A stretch of 64,000 nucleotides of DNA, taken from the NCBI RefSeq assembly GCF_029267515.1, contig NZ_JAJUIS010000003.1:186001-250000 (forward strand), written 5' to 3'. Shown piece after piece: positions 49,286 to 57,184 of this stretch. The notes beneath the pieces were generated by a model. The model saw nothing but the letters and a program-made list of their open reading frames with translations. It did no database searches and had not been told where the DNA came from. The translations under genes and the position numbers were made by a program. Every line of letters starts with the position of its first letter. Position 1 is the first letter of the stretch. Source of the stretch: Seleniivibrio woodruffii (GTDB taxonomy: Bacteria; Chrysiogenota; Deferribacteres; Deferribacterales; Geovibrionaceae).

Positions 49286-52176
49286 GTCTCAACCCTGTTT
49301 CTCCCGTTTTCCTTGGCTTTATAAAGGGCGTCGTCCGCTTTGCGCACGGCTTCGTCCAGAGTGTCTCCGCTGTCAGGTATAATACTGAAAACGCCGATAC
49401 TCACAGTCATGCGGATACATACGCCGTCAACGTCCACACATATTTTTTCAATGTCGCTTCGTACCGTTTCCATGTACTGTCTGAGTGAATTCTCTTCCCC
49501 GCCAGTGGTGTACACGGCAAATTCCTCTCCGCCATATCTTGCCGCTGTGTCGTTCTCTCTCTGGAAATGGGATTTAATGACGTATGCAGCCTTTTGCAGG
49601 CAGAGATCTCCGGTCAGATGCCCGTAAGTATCGTTTATCCTTTTAAAGTGATCAAGATCGAGAATAGCCATGGAAAACCGCACGCCCTCCCTGCGGCATG
49701 TGCCGAACACCTGAACGGCGTTAGCAGAAAAATAGCGTCTGTTGTAAAGTCCTGTCAGACTGTCCTTTTCGCTGAGCTCCTGGAGGAGAATGTTTGCCTC
49801 GGTGAGTTTTTTGTTCAGCCTTTTCAGTTTTGTGCTCCAGTAAAGCATAACGGCAATGAAGAGTATTGCCATCACCGCAACCTTGATAAGCAGGCTGTAG
49901 TCGATCCTCTGGTCATATCTTATGCTGAGCCAGTTGCCCAGTATGCGGTTTTTCTGGTCTTCGCTGATTGTGTTTATCAGTTTCTGGAATATGGCGGTAA
50001 GCTGCGGTTCGTCGTTTCTTGCGGCGATACCCATCTCCCAGTCCTGTGAAAGTCTGGCGGATATTTTAACGTCCGTTATCTTCTGCTGGCTTATCTGATA
50101 GCCGATCGAGGGCATAGTGCCTATATATCCGTATATCCTGCCCTGCTGGAGCATCCGGATACCCTCTTCGTCGTTTTTGACCTCGACTATTTTAAGTCCC
50201 GGATATGTGCGTTTCAGCACTTCGGTTATGGCATAGCCTTTAACTGAGCCGAATGTTCTGTCCATAACGCTTTCCAGCCCGTCGATGAATGGTTCGTTTA
50301 CAGATGTTGCAACAACGTTCGGAACCACAAGATATGGCTTTGTGAAGTTGAGATATTTCATCCTCTCCGGTGTTTTCATGGCGAGGGAGAGGATGTCGCA
50401 CTTGCGGCTTTTAACGGCGAGCATGGTCTCCTCCCAAGACGCTGTGGGAACGATGACTATCTCGGCGGGGAGTTTTGGTTTTATCAATGCGAAAAAATCT
50501 GCAGCTATGCCGACGTGGGTCTTTCCGCCTTTAAGCTGTTCGAATGGTATCCAGTTCGGGTCAACGCACATGCGTATGACTTTTTTGTTTTTCAGATACA
50601 GCAGCTCTTCACGGGTGAAAAGCTGGTTCGGGCTGGCGCTTTCGGGCACCTTTGCTGTTATCCACTGGTTTTCAAGCCGGAGCCTGTCTTCGGGGCTGAT
50701 GCCCGCCATTGCCTTCTTTATTATGGAGTGCAGCAGCGGATATTTAGGGTTTATGCCGAATCGCAGATCCTCCATGCTGACCCCTTCCGGTGTGAATGCA
50801 CCGGCTATTTTCAGGTTTACCAGTGCGTATTTCTTTATGATGTTGTTTCCGGCGTTAAGAGCGGTTACAACTGCGTCCAGCCTGCCGAAGGAGAGGTCGC
50901 GCATCATCTCGTCCTGCGAGGTGTATTCCTTTGCGGGGCTGTTAAGAAGAGAGTTCAGTGTTTTTGTATAAAATATTTCAGACATGATCCCGACCCGCCT
51001 GTTTTTTAGCGATCCGAGACCGGTATATGAACCGAAATCGTCGCGGATGAAGACAACGTTCGGGATGCGGAAGTATTCGTCTGTGAAGAGGGTGTAGTCA
51101 GCACGTTCTTTCGTATAGGTGATATCGGCTATAACGTCCAGTTTGCCGTCGCGGAAACCGTGCAGCAGCGACGACCAGTTGTTAACGGAATAGAGGAAGG
51201 TGATTCCCGTCTGTCTGCTTATCATATCCAGCAGTGAGAGTGTGTACCCGGCAGATTCGCCGTTTGAAACGAAGCTGAACGGGGAATAGTCCGGCATGAG
51301 ACCCACGGAGAAAGCAGAGTGAGAACGTATGAACTGCTCTTCCTCATGAGTGAGTTTTATTTTATCCGGTTTTGTGATCTCCCTTCCGCTGAAAGTAGCC
51401 CAGCATTTTTCCAGATCCGATATTTCTGATTTAGGAATTGAGTTCAGCGTCTTTTCCATTATGGAAAAAAGTATGCGTTCATCTCTGCGGACGCCTAGTC
51501 TGAAATCTTCGTCCTGTAATTTGCCTATACCCGCGTTTCCTGCGGAAATTATGTTTGGCAGACTGTTTTCGCGGGCTATGAATTTACCTGTAAGCTCGCT
51601 GGCGACAACGGCGTCTGTCCAGCCGAAAGCAAGGGATTTCATCAGGTCTGCATAGTTGCTGTATTCTACAGTATCAAGCCCTGCTTCGCGCAGTATGGGA
51701 AGATAGTAAATGTCCTTTGCAACACCTATTTTCCTGCCTTTCAGGTTCGCAGGAGAATCTGCGGTAAATCTGCTGTCATCTGCCCGTTTGAAAAAAACAG
51801 TCTTTCTGTAGTGATACGGTTCTGTGAAAAGTATCTTTTCCGCCCGCTCCTTCGTGTATGATATTTCGTCTATAACGTCTATCTGTCCTGCGAGAAAAGC
51901 GTTATAGATATCCGTCCAGTTGCCCATGCGTATTGTCAATTTAAGCCCGGATTTCTTTTCCAGCATACGGAGAAAATCAACAGAGAACCCCTTTTCGGTT
52001 CCGTCTCGGAAAAAAGAGTATGGCTCGTTGTCATTAACAACGCCGATAATGACAGACTTCTTTTTAGCTATGAAATTCATTTCCTCCTGACTGAAAGAGG
52101 GCGTTGCCCATGCCTGCATCATAGAGGGGAGAGCGAGAAGACAAAAAAGAGTAAAAAATCTGGATAATTTCACCAT
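49273..52176 (-). CDS. Membrane diguanylate cyclase with three tandem periplasmic solute-binding domains
   Basis: 967 residues. A signal peptide (1-24) precedes three SBP_bac_3 domains at about 28-265, 275-510 and 520-760. They are recognisable by parallel openings (KKKSVIIGVVNDNEPYSFF, SHSAFSVGLMPDYSPFSFV, NKKVIRMCVDPNWIPFEQL) and the recurring TKERAE..LFTE motif. A membrane helix lies near 766-786. The GGDEF domain (DSLTGLYNRRYF) has active site GGEEF and an RxxD inhibitory site (REND). The layout indicates a transmembrane sensor that turns binding of small molecules, perhaps amino acids, into c-di-GMP synthesis. Most homologues have one or two such domains. Confidence 0.95.
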   Translation of the reverse strand: MVKLSRFFTLFCLLALPSMMQAWATPSFSQEEMNFIAKKKSVIIGVVNDNEPYSFFRDGTEKGFSVDFLRMLEKKSGLKLTIRMGNWTDIYNAFLAGQIDVIDEISYTKERAEKILFTEPYHYRKTVFFKRADDSRFTADSPANLKGRKIGVAKDIYYLPILREAGLDTVEYSNYADLMKSLAFGWTDAVVASELTGKFIARENSLPNIISAGNAGIGKLQDEDFRLGVRRDERILFSIMEKTLNSIPKSEISDLEKCWATFSGREITKPDKIKLTHEEEQFIRSHSAFSVGLMPDYSPFSFVSNGESAGYTLSLLDMISRQTGITFLYSVNNWSSLLHGFRDGKLDVIADITYTKERADYTLFTDEYFRIPNVVFIRDDFGSYTGLGSLKNRRVGIMSEIFYTKTLNSLLNSPAKEYTSQDEMMRDLSFGRLDAVVTALNAGNNIIKKYALVNLKIAGAFTPEGVSMEDLRFGINPKYPLLHSIIKKAMAGISPEDRLRLENQWITAKVPESASPNQLFTREELLYLKNKKVIRMCVDPNWIPFEQLKGGKTHVGIAADFFALIKPKLPAEIVIVPTASWEETMLAVKSRKCDILSLAMKTPERMKYLNFTKPYLVVPNVVATSVNEPFIDGLESVMDRTFGSVKGYAITEVLKRTYPGLKIVEVKNDEEGIRMLQQGRIYGYIGTMPSIGYQISQQKITDVKISARLSQDWEMGIAARNDEPQLTAIFQKLINTISEDQKNRILGNWLSIRYDQRIDYSLLIKVAVMAILFIAVMLYWSTKLKRLNKKLTEANILLQELSEKDSLTGLYNRRYFSANAVQVFGTCRREGVRFSMAILDLDHFKRINDTYGHLTGDLCLQKAAYVIKSHFQRENDTAARYGGEEFAVYTTGGEENSLRQYMETVRSDIEKICVDVDGVCIRMTVSIGVFSIIPDSGDTLDEAVRKADDALYKAKENGRNRVETYSG

Positions 52177-52492
52177 AATAATGCTCTCCGCTTGTTTTTA
52201 AGACCGGATATGACTGATTTTACACTTTACAAAATTTAAATTCCATAAAAAAAGTTGATTTCAGACGCTGCGCGGTGTGAACTACAGCTTTTTTTATGTG
52301 AAAAAAATGTCCGGACATAATTGTCCTTTTTGTGAATTTAACAGGTGCATCATGTGGTTAATCATTTAATTGTTTAAGAGACGAATTGTATCTTAATTCT
52401 TTTTTCACAGAAATTTACATATTTTATCTGGCTTTTTTATCCGCGATTCACATATTATGACTTACACACAAAAATGACGGAGTGTTATTATC
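52177..52492. other. Divergent intergenic region
   Basis: These 316 bp are A+T-rich with no convincing gene. They contain a perfect 12-bp palindrome ATGTCCGGACAT (52307-52318), followed by a half-copy TTGTCC. The 11-mer ATTCACATATT at 52446-52456 also occurs upstream of the lipoprotein at 21450 (21368-21378). The ribosome site for the next gene is ACGGAG before 52493. Confidence 0.45.
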
Positions 52493-53722
52493 ATGGAAAT
52501 TCTGACCTATTCAAGTATCTTCGACTATTTTTCCGCTACAACGGGTATAAGAGAGTCTGTTCTGCGCGAAAAACTGCGCACGGAAGGGATAGATTCAGTA
52601 TCAAATCTGCTCCGCAGATGCGGAAAAGAGATGTTTTCAGTTAATACCGTTCTTGCAGAGGATCTTACTGATTCCAAGGGAAAAATCAAAATTTTGGATA
52701 GTTCCCGCCCGCTTTACAGACATATTTCACTTTTACTTGGGCTTCATAAAGCGGACGACAATTTTGCAACATCACCCATTGTGCTTGAAATTAAGGATAC
52801 GGCTATCATCGGTTCCAGACAGTATATGACCAAAAGAGTTACGGACGTTATTATCGAGGCGGCGCAGAAGCACCCCGTTTTCGGCGGATATGCCTCTGCT
52901 CTTATACGAAAAGACAAGCGCTTCGAAGGGCTTATAAGTGCGTCTTTCCAGAAGATGTTTGCATCGACTGCCGGTGTTAGGGACGGCATGAGGATATTTC
53001 AGGATCTGCACAACAGTCAGCTTCTGCTTGAAAATACCGCGGCTATGGCAGTTCTTTGCGGCAGCGCGGCTCTTAACATGCAGAATTCCGTTACTGTTCT
53101 GCGAAGTGACAGTGCCCCCATGCAGCGTTTTATGTGTGCCTCTCTGCTGTTTTATCTGTTTCTGAAACACGGGAAAGGACATCTTTCCCTCTGCCAGAAC
53201 GACGAAGATATGAAAAGGATTCTTGATATATCCGGCAATACCTCTTTGCAGAAAATCACAAACGACAACTCTGTTGTCAGAAGTATTGTCACCGCACATA
53301 TATTCATTAAACTTCTGGAGCGCGGCGGTATGGCTCCGGCAGAAACTCAGGTGCACACACAGATTCAGTATCTTGCTGATGAAGGCTATGCAGATGAAGT
53401 CTCTGTTTCCCGCCTCAGAGAAATTTTTCTCGGTGAGCGCAGATTTAAAGGAATGGAGATTGCCCGCAGGCTTTCAAAAGTTTGTAAAAGCAAAACCTTA
53501 ATATGGGGAGCTGATGGGAGTCCGTGTTCTGTGCGTATACTTTGCGCAAATGGAAACTGCGAATATGCCAGAGGCGGTCGGATGTGCATTTCAAAAGATA
53601 TTACAGTTAAAGCTGACAGGGAATACCCGACAGCTGTCAGTGCCGGTGAATATCATCAATGCTTAAAGTTCGTAAATCAGTTCGAGGACTTTTTCAGATA
53701 TACGGAAGCAAAGGTCTCGTAA
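52493..53722 (+). CDS. Protein of unknown function with C-terminal cysteine cluster
   Basis: 409 residues with no signal peptide or membrane helix, so probably cytosolic. The first 330 residues look mainly helical (VTDVIIEAAQKHPVFGGYAS, VRSIVTAHIFIKLLERGG). The C-terminal part holds a cysteine cluster, C-x5-C-x4-C-x8-C, in GSPCSVRILCANGNCEYARG and GRMCIS, which could bind zinc or a cluster. I do not recognise a family. It is preceded by a long regulatory-looking gap and followed by a stable hairpin whose loop contains the stop codon, so it is probably transcribed alone. Confidence 0.82.
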   Translation: MEILTYSSIFDYFSATTGIRESVLREKLRTEGIDSVSNLLRRCGKEMFSVNTVLAEDLTDSKGKIKILDSSRPLYRHISLLLGLHKADDNFATSPIVLEIKDTAIIGSRQYMTKRVTDVIIEAAQKHPVFGGYASALIRKDKRFEGLISASFQKMFASTAGVRDGMRIFQDLHNSQLLLENTAAMAVLCGSAALNMQNSVTVLRSDSAPMQRFMCASLLFYLFLKHGKGHLSLCQNDEDMKRILDISGNTSLQKITNDNSVVRSIVTAHIFIKLLERGGMAPAETQVHTQIQYLADEGYADEVSVSRLREIFLGERRFKGMEIARRLSKVCKSKTLIWGADGSPCSVRILCANGNCEYARGGRMCISKDITVKADREYPTAVSAGEYHQCLKFVNQFEDFFRYTEAKVS

Positions 53723-53733
53723 GAGACCTTTGC
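53708..53733 (+). terminator. Hairpin containing the stop codon in its loop
   Basis: GCAAAGGTCTC (53708-53718) pairs perfectly with GAGACCTTTGC (53723-53733) around the 4-nt loop GTAA, which contains the first two bases of the TAA stop at 53720-53722. There is no T-run after it, so it may be a mRNA 3'-end stabiliser or an atypical terminator. Confidence 0.5.
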
Positions 53734-54021
53734 TTATGACAAAATGATAAAGAGACAATATTTCGGGTTGCTGTTGCCGTAAGTGTTTAAAAAACTGTTT
53801 ATTTCAGAAATCTTATCAAACTTGGTCATTTATTTCTGCGTTCACATAATATTCACGAAAAATCACATTAAAAATCACATTTCAGAAATTTAGATTTCAG
53901 CTTATAAGATTATGAACTATTGATATGTGTTATTGAAATATATTAATTCAGTGCATTAGTGTTTTGTCCCTATTTAATAGTGGCTTGTGCTGATTGATAA
54001 TGTTGTGTAAGGAGGTTGACG
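53734..54021. other. A/T-rich intergenic region before the vWA lipoprotein gene
   Basis: About 288 bp with no gene seen. It contains near-repeats AAATCACATTAAAAATCACATT (within 53868-53881 and flanks) and TTCACATAATATTCAC at 53841-53856. The ribosome site GGAGG at 54011-54015 is well spaced for the ATG at 54022. The promoter is not obvious; several TATxAT-like words exist. Confidence 0.4.
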
Positions 54022-57000
54022 ATGAGGTTGGTTTATGCTCTTCTATTAGTTGCAGCTGTGCTGGTTACCGGCTGCGGCGGAAGCTCAGGAAAAGGTTCCG
54101 GTGACGACTCTTCCCTGTCGCCGGAAACGTCAGACAAAACTGTTGATTATGCAGTGAGTTCCGACGTCAGTTTGACGCTAGATGATACTTTTAAAGTTGT
54201 TTCATCTGTGTCCAGCGGAGACAACGGAACCGTTGAACGTCAGGCGAAAGATACGGTTGCTGTTATCAAAGGTGATGAACTTTTTCTGATGGCTCCCGTT
54301 TTTGCATCGGATACCGATGTAGTTATCAGTTATGAGACGACAGCTGTGGCATATGTCCTTATGGATCCGGGGCTTCTTGGAATGAGCGCGGAGGGACAGG
54401 AGGCGGCTGTGGATATCATCAAAAACTCAGAGTATTTCGATGATCTTACACTTCTTATCAAGACCAATATAGAGAGCGGTTCTGCGGCTCCTCTTGATCC
54501 GCTGGTGTATCCTCTTCTTTCAGAGTATACCGTCAGTATCATTCAGGAGATCAACAATTCGCCGAAAATGAGATCCGTGCTTTATAAAGCTGCTGAATAC
54601 AAAACTGCAAAAGCGGCTTCCCTTAGTGATGATCAGTTTACTGCTGATGTCGCAAGCGGTGTTATGACAGTTTCGAACCCTAAAGCGGTATTTTATACCG
54701 CATATGCAGACAGTGACACTCTTTTCGATACCGTGGCAGCAAAGGAGGGGCTTGTTAACCTTACTTTCTCCGCGGACTGGCCTTATGTAGGTGCCAGATC
54801 GACAGAGCAGTCCCGTATCAATCTTTCGATGATACACACAACTTCGGATTCAGCGTATCCTGTTACGTTGGTCAGAGGTGGTGCGGATGACCTTTTGCAG
54901 GTTTCAACAGCAGAGGGTGCCGCGGCGTGGTATAATACGATAAAAGGTTTCGGTCTGCTTGTGGAAGGGCTTGGCGTTACAGCGGATTATACGAACTCTA
55001 CCAAACTTAGAAAGATTTTATATAAGGTAGGAGATGTTGCAGGCGCTATTCAGGAGAACGTGGGCGACGCTACAGCCATCATAGGCGGTGTCGCATATAT
55101 TGCCAGAGAGATAAACGAACAGGGTGGTATTGATGACCCTGAAATCAACAATATATGTCTGACCATCCAGAGAATTGCAGACTACACTGAGATGTTTTTC
55201 GGGAGCCTGCCTGATTCCGCTTATAAAGCTGATGCCATCGTAAAAGATATATACGGAGAAGATTCTCTTAACGATCTTATCAAAAAAATTAAAACAAAAG
55301 ACAGCGGAACTATTGCAGCTTTAAAAACGCATCTGCTTGCGAGTCTGGACAGCGGTACCGCTTCTTTTAATTGCCTTATAGCCTTCACAAAGAAAGACGT
55401 CAGCGATTATTCCTTCTGGGTCAAGAAACTTTCATCATTCTATGGAATGGCTGAGACCTATGATCTGGACGATGCCCTTATGGAGATGGTTGCTGATTCC
55501 AGCCAGGATTTCGTAAAGGCGGCTCTTAAAAATATCGCAAAAAGAGTTTTCGGAAGCGGTTTCGCAATAGCTGCATACGGAAACAAGCTGATTCCTTATG
55601 CATATGACATGGTTACAGCCCCTGACGATATCAAATTTTTCGTCAAGGATGGTAATATTGAGGACATGTCCATCCCCAGTGTCGGTTCTGTGATCATCAA
55701 AGTTAACGGCACAGAAGCATATAACACCAATACGGGAAAGACAGATCCCATAATAGCGGGCGAGGGTGATACGCTTACAGTGTCCTTCACAGCGAACGCA
55801 CCCGGATATGACGACGTTGCCAGAAAAAATGCCGACGTAGGCTATTTTATCGAGATCGGAGAAATGCTTGCTGCGCAGGCGGATGTGCGATTCCAGTATT
55901 CAGATCCGGTTGCCGCAGGCAAAAGCGTTGAACTAGCGTACAGACAGTATCTTTATATCAGCAAGGATAATTTCACAAGCACACCGGACTGGACGAGAGG
56001 CATACAGAGATATGGAGAATCGTCGTCTGAAACCACTTTCAGTGACGATGATTTTTCAAAAGATGCCTATTTCAAGGAAGACAGCTTCGGTTCAGAGTTT
56101 ACGGTTGTACTGCCCCATGATGTGAGGCAGCTGGATCTCTATCTTTCAACGTTCTCCGCTTATATGAACACAAAATTCACAATTCCCGTTGTTAAAAGCG
56201 GAGCACCGAAAGTGTCCATAACCAGTATCAGGACGGAAGATGATCCGTCAAAGTATATTTTTAAGGCGAAAGCGACCGACGATAACACTTCATCCGTTAA
56301 TATGAAATACTACTGGGATTTCGGCGACGGAAACATTTTTGACGGTGAAAGTCTCGTTTCCCACACCTATTCCAGTGTCGGTGAAAAAACAGTAAGCGTT
56401 GTCGTTACGGATGAGGATGGCAACACTGCAACCGAAACCGTAAAAGTTTATCCCACATCCAGTTCGACTGTATTTACGGATGTTGTATTCCTTGTGGACG
56501 TGTCCGGAAGTTATGATGATGACCTTGGTACATTCAAGAGCCTCGGAACATCAATCATCGGTGCACTTTCAACTCTCGGATCGAATGTTCAGGTTGGTGT
56601 TGCATCGTTCTCTGACTATCCGCAGTATCCTTACGGCGAATCATACGACTACTCTTTCCGCTATGATTCCGCGCTGAGCTACATAACAAGTAAATCTGTG
56701 GATGCCATAAATGCGCTGGGTATACTCAACGGATACGACAGCCCTGAATCACAGCTTGAGGCTCTGTATCAGCTTGCTACAAGTGACGGATGGCTTGATC
56801 AGGCGCAGAAGATCATCTTCCTCGTTACCGATGATTCATTCCATAACTCTGATGTGGAAACCGACTATCCCGGTCACGGATACACGGAGACTCTCGCGGC
56901 GCTCAATGCAAAGGGTATAAAGGTTGTGGGACTTATCCCTACCAGCTATACGATAAACGACGTTTCGCAGATAGCCTCAGATACCGGAGGTCTTGTGGTT

Positions 57001-57126
57001 AATCTAGGAGCTTCAAGCTCAGGTATTGTTGATGCGATCATGAATCTCAACGATACGAAAAGTAAAACCGTTAAGAAATCAAAATATGTTGTGGGAACAT
57101 CTAAACCTATGACACGCAACAGATAA
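54022..57126 (+). CDS. Large lipoprotein with PKD and integrin-beta-like vWA domains
   Basis: 1034 residues from the ATG at 54022. Lipobox LVTGC is followed by a Gly/Ser/Asp tether. Residues to about 600 are of unknown, largely helical fold. Then come beta-rich segments and a PKD domain (about 735-812, YYWDFGDGNIFDG). A von Willebrand A domain starts near 820. Its metal site D826-V-S828-G-S830-Y-DDDL resembles the integrin-beta DxSxSxxDDL motif, and YDSPESQLEALYQLA resembles the integrin-beta DSPEGG segment. A basic tail ends the protein. A surface adhesin or ligand-binding role is inferred. A hairpin lies after the stop. Confidence 0.9.
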   Translation: MRLVYALLLVAAVLVTGCGGSSGKGSGDDSSLSPETSDKTVDYAVSSDVSLTLDDTFKVVSSVSSGDNGTVERQAKDTVAVIKGDELFLMAPVFASDTDVVISYETTAVAYVLMDPGLLGMSAEGQEAAVDIIKNSEYFDDLTLLIKTNIESGSAAPLDPLVYPLLSEYTVSIIQEINNSPKMRSVLYKAAEYKTAKAASLSDDQFTADVASGVMTVSNPKAVFYTAYADSDTLFDTVAAKEGLVNLTFSADWPYVGARSTEQSRINLSMIHTTSDSAYPVTLVRGGADDLLQVSTAEGAAAWYNTIKGFGLLVEGLGVTADYTNSTKLRKILYKVGDVAGAIQENVGDATAIIGGVAYIAREINEQGGIDDPEINNICLTIQRIADYTEMFFGSLPDSAYKADAIVKDIYGEDSLNDLIKKIKTKDSGTIAALKTHLLASLDSGTASFNCLIAFTKKDVSDYSFWVKKLSSFYGMAETYDLDDALMEMVADSSQDFVKAALKNIAKRVFGSGFAIAAYGNKLIPYAYDMVTAPDDIKFFVKDGNIEDMSIPSVGSVIIKVNGTEAYNTNTGKTDPIIAGEGDTLTVSFTANAPGYDDVARKNADVGYFIEIGEMLAAQADVRFQYSDPVAAGKSVELAYRQYLYISKDNFTSTPDWTRGIQRYGESSSETTFSDDDFSKDAYFKEDSFGSEFTVVLPHDVRQLDLYLSTFSAYMNTKFTIPVVKSGAPKVSITSIRTEDDPSKYIFKAKATDDNTSSVNMKYYWDFGDGNIFDGESLVSHTYSSVGEKTVSVVVTDEDGNTATETVKVYPTSSSTVFTDVVFLVDVSGSYDDDLGTFKSLGTSIIGALSTLGSNVQVGVASFSDYPQYPYGESYDYSFRYDSALSYITSKSVDAINALGILNGYDSPESQLEALYQLATSDGWLDQAQKIIFLVTDDSFHNSDVETDYPGHGYTETLAALNAKGIKVVGLIPTSYTINDVSQIASDTGGLVVNLGASSSGIVDAIMNLNDTKSKTVKKSKYVVGTSKPMTRNR

Positions 57127-57133
57127 TAAAAAG

Positions 57134-57168
57134 GTTTTGGAGCCCTGTGAGATTCAGGGCTCCAAAAC
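57134..57168. terminator. Bidirectional hairpin between convergent genes
   Basis: GTTTTGGAGCCCTG (57134-57147) pairs perfectly with CAGGGCTCCAAAAC (57155-57168), a 14-bp stem with a 7-nt loop. It lies between the convergent vWA lipoprotein and histidine kinase genes and probably serves both, although T-runs are short and distant. Confidence 0.75.
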
Positions 57169-57184
57169 ATTCGTAAGATATTTT

